Assembly (NCBI RefSeq): GCF_900411375.1
Contig: NZ_LS422985.1
Coordinates: 23,950 to 87,949, forward strand
Direction: 5' to 3'
Source of the DNA: Lentilactobacillus raoultii
GTDB lineage: Bacteria > Bacillota > Bacilli > Lactobacillales > Lactobacillaceae
Length of the DNA: 64,000 nucleotides
How positions within the stretch are numbered: the stretch's first letter is position 1; each line of letters begins with the position of its first letter. The translations under genes were made by a program, and so were the position numbers. The notes beneath the pieces are model-generated. The model was not told where the DNA came from. It did no database searches and worked only from the letters and a program-made list of their open reading frames with translations. This document shows positions 24,066 to 33,769 of this stretch, piece by piece.

Positions 24066-25691
24066 ATGAAAATTAATTCAATCGCGAAGCTTAGTGGGGC
24101 GTTATTGCTGTCCGCGCTGGTACTGGCGGGTTGTGGTAGCAAGTCCTCACAATCAGGTTCAAAGAAGCAGGAGTTGCGTTGGCAGGAGTCAGCTAATTTG
24201 CCGACGATGGATCTTTCAAAGGCGACGGATCAGGTTTCATCCGAAACGCTTAATGCCACTAATGAAGGATTACTAAAAATGTCGACGCATTCAAAGGTGA
24301 CACCGGGGGTTGCCAAAAGTTACCAGATTTCTAAAGATGGTAAGACCTGGACGTTTAATTTACGCCACAGTAAATGGAGTGATGGCACGCCAGTCACGGC
24401 TAAGGACTTTGTTTATTCATGGCGGCGAACGTTGGCACCGAAAACTGCTTCACAATATGCGTACATATTTGACCATATTAAGAATGCAACCAAAGTGAAT
24501 GCTGGTAAAGCACCAGCTTCAAGCTTGGGCGTCAAGGCGGTTGGCAACTATAAATTAGTGGTCACACTTAATCGACCGCAAAGCTACTTTAAGTATTTGG
24601 TTGCCGGTGCGGAGTTCTTCCCGCAAAAGGCCTCAGTTGTTAAGAAATACGGTTCTAAGTATGGGACTCAGTCAAAATATATGGTTTATAACGGGCCGTT
24701 CAAGTTAACCGGCTGGTCTGGGACCAATGATTCTTGGACGATGGTTAAAAATAACCAGTATTGGAACAAGAAGAATATTAAACTTAACAAAATGAAAATT
24801 AGTGTTGTAAAAGATCCTTCGACAACGTTAAATCAGTACAATACTGACAAATTAGATGCCATTACACTGACTGGTTCGCAACAGGTTTCTCACTATAAGA
24901 ATAATAAGGATTACAAGTCTTACTTAAACGCATCAACTTTCTTTATGGAAATGAATCAAAAAAAGGATCCGGTTTTGAGAAATGCCAATATTCGAAAAGC
25001 CCTCTCGTTGGCGATTGATCGTCAGCAATTGACTGGCAAAGTACTAGCAGATGGTTCGGTGCCTGCCAAGGGATTGGTTGCATCTAAGATGGCCTATCGA
25101 AATGGTAAAGATTATGCTGATCAAGCAGAAGTTAAATCAGCGGATTCACATAATTTAGCTCAAGCCAAGAAACTTTGGGCCAAAGGCTTGAAGGAAGTTG
25201 GCAAGAAATCTGTTTCACTGAATCTATTAGCTGATGATACGCAGACAGGTAAGAACACAACTGAGTTTCTTCAAAGTCAGTTGACCAAACTGCCAGGTCT
25301 GAAGATTACTAATCAGAACTTGCCATTTAAGACCCGGCTGCAACGTTCTCAAGATGGTAACTTTGACCTTGTTGTTTCGGCTTGGATTGCCGACTTCCCA
25401 GATCCAATTTCATTCTTGTCCCTATTTACTTCCAACAACTCCTACAATAACGGAAAATGGAAGAATACACAGTACGATACTTTGGTTAAAAACGCTGAAG
25501 GCAAGGATGCTTTGAATGCCGGTAAGCGTTGGGACGATATGGTTCAGGCGCAAAAAGTCTTGATGAATAATCAGGGAATTGTCCCGCTGTATCAACAAAG
25601 TACACCAAAATTAATTAAATCCAGCGTTAAGGGTGTTCAGTTCTTCCCAACAGCTCCCGAATGGGATTGGAGCAAGGTGTCAATTAAATAA
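24066..25691 (+). CDS. oppA: Oligopeptide ABC transporter, substrate-binding lipoprotein (copy 4)
   Basis: A 541-residue family-5 peptide-binding lipoprotein, lipobox 'LAGC', signature 'HSKWSDGTPVTAKDFVYSW', ending 'WDWSKVSIK'. It is closest to copy 3 over the signal and linker. It has its own promoter and a terminator 38 bases after its stop codon. Since oppB begins only 50 bases beyond that terminator and no separate oppB promoter is obvious, partial readthrough may supply the membrane components, keeping the binding protein in excess. The ATG follows GAAGGGAAG. Confidence 0.92.
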   Translation: MKINSIAKLSGALLLSALVLAGCGSKSSQSGSKKQELRWQESANLPTMDLSKATDQVSSETLNATNEGLLKMSTHSKVTPGVAKSYQISKDGKTWTFNLRHSKWSDGTPVTAKDFVYSWRRTLAPKTASQYAYIFDHIKNATKVNAGKAPASSLGVKAVGNYKLVVTLNRPQSYFKYLVAGAEFFPQKASVVKKYGSKYGTQSKYMVYNGPFKLTGWSGTNDSWTMVKNNQYWNKKNIKLNKMKISVVKDPSTTLNQYNTDKLDAITLTGSQQVSHYKNNKDYKSYLNASTFFMEMNQKKDPVLRNANIRKALSLAIDRQQLTGKVLADGSVPAKGLVASKMAYRNGKDYADQAEVKSADSHNLAQAKKLWAKGLKEVGKKSVSLNLLADDTQTGKNTTEFLQSQLTKLPGLKITNQNLPFKTRLQRSQDGNFDLVVSAWIADFPDPISFLSLFTSNNSYNNGKWKNTQYDTLVKNAEGKDALNAGKRWDDMVQAQKVLMNNQGIVPLYQQSTPKLIKSSVKGVQFFPTAPEWDWSKVSIK

Positions 25692-25729
25692 CTTGAATTT
25701 GCGATTCAGGTTGACAGTTCATCTTAATT

Positions 25730-25762
25730 GGAGGCTGGTTATCTACTGTCCAGCCTCTTTTA
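25730..25762 (+). terminator. Terminator or attenuator between oppA copy 4 and oppB
   Basis: GAGGCTGG pairs perfectly with CCAGCCTC and is followed by TTTT. It probably limits transcription into oppBCDF. Confidence 0.8.
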
Positions 25763-25811
25763 TGTTAAATGGCGTGAATGATTAGAACAATTAGAAATGT
25801 GAGGCACTTTT

Positions 25812-26732
25812 ATGGCAAAGTATTTAGGAAAGAGAATCTTTTACATCATTCTGACTTTGTTTATCGTGACCACCATCACTTTCTTTCTGATGAAGTTTAT
25901 GCCCGGCACGCCTTTGACCAACCAGGCCAAGCTTTCGCCGAGTCAAATTCATCAGATTTATAAGCAGTATGGGCTCGATAAACCGTTGTGGCAGCAATAT
26001 CTGACCTATTTGGCCGGTGCGGTCCACGGCAATTTTGGGACGTCGTATCAATTTAGTGATCAGCCGGTCTCTTATTTGATCAGCAGTCGATTGGGACCTT
26101 CCTTAACCATTGGTGGTGAAGCCATGGTCGTTGGTGTCCTGGTAGGCATCGTTGTTGGGTCAATCGGTGCCGTTAAACAAAACACTTGGATTGACACTTC
26201 AGCTACGATTCTGTCGATTCTTGGGGTTTCAATCCCATCATTTGTTTTGGCGGTGTTACTGCAGTATTATCTTGGTCTAAAGTTACGGTTGTTCCCAATT
26301 GCGGATTGGGGCGGCTTTATGTACACGGTCTTGCCAACTTTGGCGTTATCCGCGTCGCCGTTTGCTGAAACGGCTCGATTTATGCGAACTGAAATGGTCG
26401 ACGTGTTGAGTTCTGATTACATCGAATTAGCGAAGGCCAAGGGACTTAATAAGACTGGAATTATTTATCATCATGCGTTGCGAAACAGTTTGATTCCAAT
26501 TGTCACGATTGTTGGCCCATTGGCCGTTAACATCATGACCGGGTCGATGGTTGTTGAAAACATCTTCTCGATTCCTGGAATCGGGGAACAATTTGTTAAG
26601 TCGATTTTGACCAACGATTACCCAACGATCATGGGGTTGGCAATTGTTTATTGTGCGATGCTATGTGTGGTATTGTTGATCACTGACATCCTGTACGGAC
26701 TGATTGATCCGCGTATCAGAATTACGAAGTAG
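25812..26732 (+). CDS. oppB: Oligopeptide ABC transporter permease OppB
   Basis: A 306-residue permease with six transmembrane helices. N-terminal 'YLGKRIFYIILTLFIVTTITFFLMKFMPGTP' is the standard OppB/DppB opening, and the EAA loop is 'DYIELAKAKGLNKTGIIYHHALRNSLIPI'-like, near residues 200-230. The ATG follows GAGGCAC. It pairs with OppC to form the peptide channel and is the first gene of oppBCDF, 14 bases ahead of oppC. Confidence 0.93.
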   Translation: MAKYLGKRIFYIILTLFIVTTITFFLMKFMPGTPLTNQAKLSPSQIHQIYKQYGLDKPLWQQYLTYLAGAVHGNFGTSYQFSDQPVSYLISSRLGPSLTIGGEAMVVGVLVGIVVGSIGAVKQNTWIDTSATILSILGVSIPSFVLAVLLQYYLGLKLRLFPIADWGGFMYTVLPTLALSASPFAETARFMRTEMVDVLSSDYIELAKAKGLNKTGIIYHHALRNSLIPIVTIVGPLAVNIMTGSMVVENIFSIPGIGEQFVKSILTNDYPTIMGLAIVYCAMLCVVLLITDILYGLIDPRIRITK

Positions 26733-26746
26733 GAGGGACATTTCAA

Positions 26747-27781
26747 ATGGCAGACAATGCAAAATCAGTTAAAACCGGTGATTTTCTGCCCTTGTCCGAT
26801 GCGGATCGTTCACATTTGGATAGCGAGAAAATTGCTGCGCCATCATTGACTTTCTTACAAGATTCGTGGCGTCGTTTGCGACATAATAAAGCGGCGATGA
26901 TTTGTTTAGTCATCTTGGTGATCTTATTTATCTTATCGTTTGGGTCACACTTTTTCCAAACCCATAACCCGAACGCAACCAATCCGGATTTGGCCAATTT
27001 ACCGCCTAAGATTCCTGGTATTGACATTAATGGGTTTAACGGCACTATCATGCAGTCCGGTACTCGGATTAATGCGTATGCCCAGGCTCATGCTCACTCA
27101 GGGACCTACTTCATTTTAGGCACCGATTATCTGGGCCGGGATCTGTTTTCAAGAATTTTATTTGGAACGCGGATTTCACTAACGATTGCGCTAATTGCCA
27201 GTTTCTTTGACTTGGCGTTAGGTGTGGTTTATGGAATTATTTCTGGCTGGCTCGGCGGCTGGGTCGATACATTAATGCAACGAATTATTGAAATTATTTT
27301 GTCAGTGCCTAACTTAGTTGTCATGGTGTTACTGATTGTGGTGTTAAAGCCCGGTATGTCAGCAATCATCATTGCCATTGCCATTACCAGTTGGATTAAT
27401 ATGGCCCGGTTGGTTCGAGCGCAGACGTTGGAGTTGAAAAATCAGGAATTTGTCCTGGCGGCTCGGACGTTAGGTGAAAGTTCGTTTAAGATTGCGTTTA
27501 AGCATTTATTGCCAAATTTGGCCAGTGTGATTATCATTAACTTGATGTTCACCATCCCAACGGCAATCTTCTTTGAAGCCTTCCTATCCTACATCGGAAT
27601 TGGTGTGAGTGCCCCACAGGCATCACTTGGTACGTTGATTAGTGATGGCCAAAAGAACTTTCAGTTCCTACCATATCAAATGTGGTACCCGGCAATTGTC
27701 TTGTCAGTGATTATGATTGCGTTTAATATCTTGGGTGATGGACTGCGAGATGCCTTTGACCCGAAGAGTAATAGGAAGTAG
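26747..27781 (+). CDS. oppC: Oligopeptide ABC transporter permease OppC
   Basis: A 344-residue permease with the extended N-terminal cytosolic segment typical of OppC ('FLQDSWRRLRHNKAAMICLVIL'), a first helix, an extracellular loop of ~70 residues and five further helices. The motif 'GTDYLGRDLFSRILFGTRISL' is diagnostic of OppC/DppC. The EAA loop is 'FVLAARTLGESSFKIAFKHLLPN'-like. The ATG follows AGGAGGGACATTTCAA. Confidence 0.93.
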   Translation: MADNAKSVKTGDFLPLSDADRSHLDSEKIAAPSLTFLQDSWRRLRHNKAAMICLVILVILFILSFGSHFFQTHNPNATNPDLANLPPKIPGIDINGFNGTIMQSGTRINAYAQAHAHSGTYFILGTDYLGRDLFSRILFGTRISLTIALIASFFDLALGVVYGIISGWLGGWVDTLMQRIIEIILSVPNLVVMVLLIVVLKPGMSAIIIAIAITSWINMARLVRAQTLELKNQEFVLAARTLGESSFKIAFKHLLPNLASVIIINLMFTIPTAIFFEAFLSYIGIGVSAPQASLGTLISDGQKNFQFLPYQMWYPAIVLSVIMIAFNILGDGLRDAFDPKSNRK

Positions 27782-27790
27782 GTGTTTGAG

Positions 27791-28888
27791 ATGGAAAACG
27801 AAAATAACGTTCTTGAAGTTAGAAATCTCAAAATCAACTTCAACACGTATGCCGGTAAAGTTCAGGCCATCCGTAACGTCAGCTTTGACCTGCGAAAGGG
27901 TGAAACTTTGGCGATTGTGGGTGAGTCCGGTTCCGGAAAGTCGGTGACGACTCGAAGCATTATGGGATTAAACGCCGGTAACGCTGAAATTGCCAGCGGC
28001 ACGATTATGTTTAAAAACCAAGATTTATTGAAGAAAACCCGTAAGCAAATGGATCAAATTCGTGGGCGCGACATTGCTGAAATTTTCCAAGATCCAATGA
28101 CCTCGTTGGATCCGACTATGAAGATTGGCAAACAAATCGCGGAACCACTGATTATTCATAAAGGCATGCGGCGAGAAAAAGCGTATGCTCAGGCGCTTGA
28201 TATGATGAAACTAGTGGGGATCGAAAACGCTGAGAAGCGAATTAACGATTATCCGCACCAATTTTCAGGTGGGATGCGTCAGCGAATTGTGATTGCGATT
28301 GCCCTGGTGAACTATCCGGAAATTCTGATTGCCGATGAACCGACGACCGCCTTGGATGTGACGATTCAGGCCCAAATTCTGGATTTGATGAAAGAGCTTC
28401 AAGCCAAAACCAATACGTCGATTATCTTTATCACCCATGATTTGGGCGTGGTAGCTGGCATGGCTGATCGAGTAGCTGTTATGTATGCCGGTAAGATTGT
28501 TGAGTATGGGACGGTTGATGAAATTTTCTACAACCCTAAGCATCCCTATACATGGGGCTTGCTGAATTCAATGCCAACCATGGACACTTCGGGTACCGAA
28601 TTACCATCGATTCCCGGAACGCCACCGGATTTACTGAATCCGCCTAAGGGCGACGCGTTTGCGGCTCGAAATAAGTATGCGCTAAAAATCGATACGGAAA
28701 AGGAGCCGCCGTTCTTTAAGGTGTCGGATACCCACTATGCGGCCACCTGGCTGTTAGATCCACGAGCACCAAAAGTGACGCCACCGGAACAGATTATTGA
28801 ACGTCAGAAGCATTTTGCCAAGTTAACCCACGAAGCAATTGACACTAATCGTGACAAACACGTTGAAGAACAGGAGGAACAACTGTGA
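27791..28888 (+). CDS. oppD: Oligopeptide ABC transporter ATP-binding protein OppD
   Basis: A 365-residue ATPase. Walker A 'GESGSGKS', signature 'FSGGMRQR', Walker B 'ILIADEPTTALD', H-loop 'FITHDLGVV'. The C-terminal oligopeptide extension with 'YTWGLLNSMP' is present (oligo_HPY domain), slightly longer than usual. The ATG at 27791 is preferred to the in-frame GTG at 27782, which overlaps the weak AGGTG site. The stop codon overlaps the GTG start of oppF by four bases. Confidence 0.93.
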   Translation: MENENNVLEVRNLKINFNTYAGKVQAIRNVSFDLRKGETLAIVGESGSGKSVTTRSIMGLNAGNAEIASGTIMFKNQDLLKKTRKQMDQIRGRDIAEIFQDPMTSLDPTMKIGKQIAEPLIIHKGMRREKAYAQALDMMKLVGIENAEKRINDYPHQFSGGMRQRIVIAIALVNYPEILIADEPTTALDVTIQAQILDLMKELQAKTNTSIIFITHDLGVVAGMADRVAVMYAGKIVEYGTVDEIFYNPKHPYTWGLLNSMPTMDTSGTELPSIPGTPPDLLNPPKGDAFAARNKYALKIDTEKEPPFFKVSDTHYAATWLLDPRAPKVTPPEQIIERQKHFAKLTHEAIDTNRDKHVEEQEEQL

Positions 28889-29847
28889 TCGACTATTCAA
28901 AAGCAAAGAAAGTCTTACAAGTTGAGCATTTAAAACAATACTTTAACGTTGGTAAAGCCGATGAAGTCCGCGCGGTTGATGACATCTCATTTGACGTGTA
29001 TCAGGGTGAAACTTTTGGCTTGGTTGGTGAATCCGGCTCTGGTAAAACGACGACCGGGCGGGCAATTATTCACTTGTACGAGCCAACATCCGGGAAAATT
29101 ATTTTTAAAGGTGAAGATGTTTCCAAGCTGCATTCCAAAGCTCAAAAGCAGAAGTTTCGTCGTGACATGCAGATGATTTTCCAGGATCCGTATGCGTCGT
29201 TGAATCCTCGAATGAAGGTTAAGGACATCGTCGCGGAAGGCATTGATATTAATCACCTGGCTAAAAACGATGCTGATCGAACCAAACAAGTGGAAGATTT
29301 GCTTGAGACGGTTGGGTTGAACCGGGACCATTCCAGTCGGTACCCACATGAATTTTCAGGTGGTCAGCGGCAACGAATCGGAATTGCCCGGGCGTTGGCC
29401 GTTCAGCCGGAATTCATCATTGCCGACGAACCGATTTCGGCACTGGACGTTTCCATTCAGGCTCAAGTGGTTAACCTGCTTAAGAGATTACAGCGGGAAC
29501 GTGATTTGACCTACTTGTTTATTGCCCATGATTTATCGATGGTGAAGTACATTAGTGATCGAATCGGCGTGATGCATTACGGACGGATGTTGGAAATTGC
29601 GTCTTCCGACGAAATTTACGCGCACCCGTTACATGACTATACGGCAAGTTTACTGTCAGCTGTGCCGGTGCCGGATCCGGAATACGAACGGACCCGGCAG
29701 CAAATTCCCTATGATGCCAAACAGGAATTTGATGGCAAACCACGACAATTAGTTGAAATTGTCCCACATCACTGGGTGAGGGCCAGTGAAGATGAAATTC
29801 CAATGTACAAAGAACGAGCGCGAAAGCATTCGTTATTGAAAAATTAA
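28885..29847 (+). CDS. oppF: Oligopeptide ABC transporter ATP-binding protein OppF
   Basis: A 320-residue ATPase, partner of OppD. Walker A '[12 protein letters not shown]', signature '[15 protein letters not shown]', Walker B '[12 protein letters not shown]', H-loop 'FIAHDLSMV'. The GTG start lies inside the oppD stop (GTGA), giving translational coupling. It ends the opp cluster; a terminator follows. Confidence 0.93.
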   Translation: MIDYSKAKKVLQVEHLKQYFNVGKADEVRAVDDISFDVYQGETFGLVGESGSGKTTTGRAIIHLYEPTSGKIIFKGEDVSKLHSKAQKQKFRRDMQMIFQDPYASLNPRMKVKDIVAEGIDINHLAKNDADRTKQVEDLLETVGLNRDHSSRYPHEFSGGQRQRIGIARALAVQPEFIIADEPISALDVSIQAQVVNLLKRLQRERDLTYLFIAHDLSMVKYISDRIGVMHYGRMLEIASSDEIYAHPLHDYTASLLSAVPVPDPEYERTRQQIPYDAKQEFDGKPRQLVEIVPHHWVRASEDEIPMYKERARKHSLLKN

Positions 29848-29868
29848 CTGAATTTAGATTAAACAACG

Positions 29869-29898
29869 AGGATGGGGGCTTTTACCCCTGTCCTTTTT
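29869..29898 (+). terminator. Terminator of oppBCDF
   Basis: AGGATGGGG pairs imperfectly with CCCCTGTCCT across a short loop and is followed by TTTTTT. Confidence 0.75.
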
Positions 29899-30253
29899 TG
29901 TTTGGCGACGGGCAGGATTAACGACTAACCTATCATTGATGTGTCAGGATGGGAAATCACTTTAATTTAAAGCCAAAAAGTTGTTTTCACGAATAAATAT
30001 ACCCGGTTATAAATAATATTTAGTCATTAATTGTTAACCAGGTTTAAGAATGATTTCAATTAATTTTTAAAAGCCAACATTGGCGATTATAATGGGCTTT
30101 AGTAGCCGTTAGAAGTCAACGGCCCGCCGTAATCAATTTGTCACATTTGGTAATCTGTGTTAAAGTGTTAACCATTATTTTTATTACCAGAAACGCTTTT
30201 TATCAATGCCTTTTGTGGCATAATGGTTAACTAATAAGTTAGGAGTGACCAAC
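29899..30253 (+). promoter_or_regulatory. opu promoter region with a 12-bp dyad
   Basis: GTTAACCATTAT (30167-30178) is perfectly inverted as ATAATGGTTAAC (30220-30231), centre-to-centre 53 bases, about five helical turns. The right arm overlaps an extended -10 (TGG-CATAAT, CATAAT at 30219-30224) immediately upstream of the transporter ribosome binding site. A TGTTAA direct repeat sits at the left arm. The rest of the region is AT-rich with no ORF. The dyad is a candidate operator for osmotic control. Confidence 0.55.
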
Positions 30254-31456
30254 TTGTTCTTAAAAATGGAACATCTCACAAAAACGTACAAAGGCGGTAA
30301 AAAAGCCGTTGATGATTTTAATTTAACTGTTGAAAAGGGCGAATTTGTCTGCTTTATTGGGACGTCGGGATCCGGCAAGACGACGACTATGCGGATGATT
30401 AACCGAATGCTGAAACAAACCTCAGGTGTGATCAAAATTAATGATCAAGATATTAATCAATTAGATCCTGTGGAACTGCGCCGGAAAATTGGGTATGTGA
30501 TCCAAAATATCGGTTTAATGCCGCACATGACAATTCGGCAAAACATTACGTTAGTGCCTAGATTATTGAAATGGTCGCAGGATAAGATGGATCGGCGAGC
30601 CAAGCAAATGATTAAACTGGTTGAACTACCGGAAAGCTTTCTTGATCGCTATCCTTCCGAATTATCAGGTGGCCAACAGCAGCGGATTGGTGTGGTTCGG
30701 GCTCTGGCTGCTGATCAAGATTTAATTTTAATGGATGAACCCTTTGGTGCACTGGATCCGATTACGCGTGAGTCGCTACAGGATTTGGTCAAGGATCTTC
30801 AGGAACGACTCGGCAAAACGATCATTTTTGTGACTCACGATATGGATGAGGCACTGAAGCTGTCGACGAAGATTGTCGTGATGGACGATGGCAAAATTAT
30901 GCAGGTGGCGTCACCGGATGAAATTTTACGACACCCGGCCAATCAATTTGTTGAAGAACTAATTGGGCATGATCGGCTGGTCCAAGCCAGACCAAGTATT
31001 ACGACTGTCGGCCAGATTATGTTGAAAAACGTGGCGTCCACGACCCCTAATAAATTACTGAAAGATGCTTTGCGGGAAATGCATGAGCGACGAGTTGATT
31101 CACTGCTGGTGACCGATGATGAAAAGACTTTAAAGGGGCGAATTGACATTGGCGATATTGATTATCACTACCAAACGGCCACCAGTGTTGGTGATATCAT
31201 GCACCATGACGTCTTTTACGTTTTGTCTAGCTCACTGATTCGCGACACCGTTGAGCGGATTTTGAAGCGGGGATTAAAAAATGTGCCGGTTGTGGACGAT
31301 CAGAAGCGGTTAGTTGGGATTGTCACTCGCGCGTCAGTCGTCGATATGGTTTACGATGCGCTGTGGGGCACTGACAGTAATCGACACTCAAGCAATTCAA
31401 ACGACACTGCTGAAAAAGCATCTGCGACAACTAGTCAGGGTGGTGAGTCGAAATGA
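30254..31456 (+). CDS. opuCA: Osmoprotectant ABC transporter, ATP-binding protein with CBS domains
   Basis: A 400-residue ATPase of the OpuC (glycine betaine/carnitine/choline) type. Walker A '[12 protein letters not shown]', signature '[15 protein letters not shown]', Walker B '[12 protein letters not shown]', then two CBS domains (about 250-375) that act as ionic-strength or c-di-AMP sensors in this family. The likely start is the TTG at 30254, nine bases after GGAG; a GTG at 30245 touches that site, and an ATG at 30266 is also possible. It leads a four-gene operon. The c-di-AMP link is family knowledge, not seen here. Confidence 0.9.
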   Translation: MFLKMEHLTKTYKGGKKAVDDFNLTVEKGEFVCFIGTSGSGKTTTMRMINRMLKQTSGVIKINDQDINQLDPVELRRKIGYVIQNIGLMPHMTIRQNITLVPRLLKWSQDKMDRRAKQMIKLVELPESFLDRYPSELSGGQQQRIGVVRALAADQDLILMDEPFGALDPITRESLQDLVKDLQERLGKTIIFVTHDMDEALKLSTKIVVMDDGKIMQVASPDEILRHPANQFVEELIGHDRLVQARPSITTVGQIMLKNVASTTPNKLLKDALREMHERRVDSLLVTDDEKTLKGRIDIGDIDYHYQTATSVGDIMHHDVFYVLSSSLIRDTVERILKRGLKNVPVVDDQKRLVGIVTRASVVDMVYDALWGTDSNRHSSNSNDTAEKASATTSQGGESK

Positions 31457-32082
31457 TGTCGTTCTTAGAAACGTATGGTGGTCAACTTTTGGTAAAAACT
31501 TGGCAACATATTTACATCTCTGGAATCTCACTCTTGTTGGGTGTGTTGGTAGCTGTTCCTTTAGGCGTGGCACTAACTCGAGCCAAACGGGTCTCAACGA
31601 TTATCATTTCGCTGGCGTCGATGCTCCAAACGATCCCGGCTCTGGCACTGTTGGCCTTTATGATTCCAATTTTTGGGATTGGTGCAACGCCGGCAATCGT
31701 TGCGTTATTCATTTATTCGCTGCTGCCAATTTTGCGAAACACTTACTTGGGTGTTGAGAAAGTTGACCCGACGTTAATTGATTCGGCTAAGGGGATGGGA
31801 ATGACCAACTGGCAATCCATCACGAAAGTCGAATTGCCATTGGCTGCCCCCGTCATTATGGCTGGTATTCGGCTATCGGCAACCTACGTGATTGCTTGGG
31901 CAGCATTAGCATCCTACATTGGTGCCGGCGGTTTGGGTGATTTTATTTTCAACGGCTTAAACCTTTATCGAACTGATTTGATTTTAGGTGGTTCAATCCC
32001 AGTCATTTTATTAGCGCTGATTGTTGATTGGCTGTTGGGAAGACTTGAATCGATTCTCACACCGAAAACGGCCCGGACGTAA
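31453..32082 (+). CDS. opuCB: Osmoprotectant ABC transporter permease (first)
   Basis: A 209-residue permease with about five to six transmembrane helices. The segment '[22 protein letters not shown]' and the coupling loop '[24 protein letters not shown]' are typical of OpuCB/OpuCD. The ATG overlaps the ATPase stop by four bases. There is a second permease in the operon, so the channel is a heterodimer. Confidence 0.91.
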   Translation: MMSFLETYGGQLLVKTWQHIYISGISLLLGVLVAVPLGVALTRAKRVSTIIISLASMLQTIPALALLAFMIPIFGIGATPAIVALFIYSLLPILRNTYLGVEKVDPTLIDSAKGMGMTNWQSITKVELPLAAPVIMAGIRLSATYVIAWAALASYIGAGGLGDFIFNGLNLYRTDLILGGSIPVILLALIVDWLLGRLESILTPKTART

Positions 32083-32097
32083 GGAGGGTCTTAATCG

Positions 32098-33030
32098 ATG
32101 AAAAATATTAAAAAATGGTTATTGACAGTGGTGGCACTGGTCGTAGGCGTAATCGGCTTATCCGGCTGTGGGTTTCCGGGATTGGCTGGTACATCAAACG
32201 ATACGATTCGGATTGCCTCACAAAACACAACCGAGCAACAGATTATGGCTTATATGCTACAGGATATGATTCAGCATGATTCGAAATTGAAAACGACGAT
32301 TATCAACAATCTTGGTTCCGGTACGGTGAGTTTTAATGCCTTAAAAAATCATCAGGCCGATATTTCCGCCATTCGCTATGTTGGGACGGATTTAACGACA
32401 ATTTTGGGTAGAAATGCCGACCGGAATCCTAAACGGGCTGAAAAAGTTGTCACCCGTTATTTTAACCGAAAGTATCACATGACATATTTCCCGTCTTATG
32501 GTTTCTCTGACACCTATGCGTTTATGGTGACCCAAAAGAAAGCCAAGCAGTTACATTTAAAAACGATTAGTGACTTGAAGAAGCATGCCAGCAAGATGGA
32601 CGTCGGCATTGATCAAATTTGGTTAAATCGGAAAGGCGATGGGTATGATGGCTTTAAACAGACGTATGGGTTTCAGTTTGGTAAAGTAGATCCCATGCAG
32701 ATTGGGCTGGTTTATGATGCGGTTGCCGCTAACAAAATGGATGCCGTTTTGGGGTATTCAACGGATGGCCGGATCGGCAGTTATCATCTAAAGTTGTTAA
32801 AGGATAACAAGCATTACTTCCCACCATATAACGCCAGTGCAGTCGTGACCAACCAAGCATTGAAGCGGCATCCTGAGTTAAAACCGATTATTGCAAAATT
32901 GGATGGCAAAATTAATCTTAAGACGATGCAGAAATTAAATTATCAAGTCGATAATAATCTAGTGGAGCCGGAAGTGGTTGCCAAACAGTTCTTAGAAAAA
33001 CATCATTATTTTGAAGGGAGTGGCGATTAA
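32098..33030 (+). CDS. opuCC: Osmoprotectant-binding lipoprotein
   Basis: A 310-residue substrate-binding lipoprotein with lipobox 'LSGC' (about residues 21-24). It belongs to the OpuAC/QAT-binding family: 'IRIASQNTTEQQIMAYML' near the mature N-terminus and 'YPSYGFSDTYAFMV'-type central strands, with 'VLGYSTDGRI' near 220. It binds compatible solutes such as glycine betaine or carnitine; the aromatic binding box could not be resolved by eye. The stop overlaps the next ATG by one base. Confidence 0.9.
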   Translation: MKNIKKWLLTVVALVVGVIGLSGCGFPGLAGTSNDTIRIASQNTTEQQIMAYMLQDMIQHDSKLKTTIINNLGSGTVSFNALKNHQADISAIRYVGTDLTTILGRNADRNPKRAEKVVTRYFNRKYHMTYFPSYGFSDTYAFMVTQKKAKQLHLKTISDLKKHASKMDVGIDQIWLNRKGDGYDGFKQTYGFQFGKVDPMQIGLVYDAVAANKMDAVLGYSTDGRIGSYHLKLLKDNKHYFPPYNASAVVTNQALKRHPELKPIIAKLDGKINLKTMQKLNYQVDNNLVEPEVVAKQFLEKHHYFEGSGD

Positions 33031-33680
33031 TGCAAAATGCCGGGATTTTGAAACAGTTTATCTATTACTATCAGCAAAATGGTGCCTATGTACTATCGCA
33101 GTTTGACCGCCATTTCTTGATTTCAATTTATGGTGTTTTACTGGCTGCTATTGTTGGCATCCCAATTGGCATTTTTATTGCCCATCATCATCGGCTAAGC
33201 GGCTTGGTGATTGGGGTTGCCAACGTGATTCAAACGGTGCCTTCGTTAGCAATGCTGTCAATTATTATGATTGGGTTGGGCCTCGGCGTGAATACGGTCA
33301 TCGTTACCGTCTTTCTCTATGCGTTACTGCCGATTATTAAAAATACGTATACAGGCATGAAAAACGTTGACCCTAGTGTCTTGGATTCCGGCACCGGAAT
33401 GGGGATGACCCGATTTCAGTTATTGCGATTGGTTGAATTGCCACTGTCACTTTCAGTAATTATGGCTGGCATTCGAAATGCTTTAGTGCTGGCGATCGGG
33501 ATTACTGCCATCGGCACATTCGTTGGCGCCGGTGGTCTTGGAGATATTATTATCCGCGGGACTAACGCCACTAATGGTGGGGCAATCATTCTAGCTGGTG
33601 CACTGCCCACTGCCTTAATGGCCATCATTTCCGACCTGGTACTGGGCTGGATTGAAAAAAGAGCCGATCCAACCCGCTAA
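33030..33680 (+). CDS. opuCD: Osmoprotectant ABC transporter permease (second)
   Basis: A 216-residue permease paralogous to OpuCB, with 'NVIQTVPSLAMLSIIMIGLGLG' and the coupling loop 'VLDSGTGMGMTRFQLLRLVELPL'. It starts one base inside the lipoprotein stop codon and ends the operon ahead of a strong terminator. Confidence 0.91.
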   Translation: MQNAGILKQFIYYYQQNGAYVLSQFDRHFLISIYGVLLAAIVGIPIGIFIAHHHRLSGLVIGVANVIQTVPSLAMLSIIMIGLGLGVNTVIVTVFLYALLPIIKNTYTGMKNVDPSVLDSGTGMGMTRFQLLRLVELPLSLSVIMAGIRNALVLAIGITAIGTFVGAGGLGDIIIRGTNATNGGAIILAGALPTALMAIISDLVLGWIEKRADPTR

Positions 33681-33717
33681 ACGAGGATTTCAATTCGAAT
33701 TAGATTTATTAAAGATA

Positions 33718-33747
33718 CAAAAGGGATCGCAACTTGCGATCCCTTTT
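33718..33747. terminator. Bidirectional terminator between opuCD and the phosphatase
   Basis: AAAAGGGATCGCAA pairs perfectly with TTGCGATCCCTTTT across a two-base loop. Confidence 0.88.
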
Positions 33748-33769
33748 GCTGGTTAAACTAAAGCCAATT

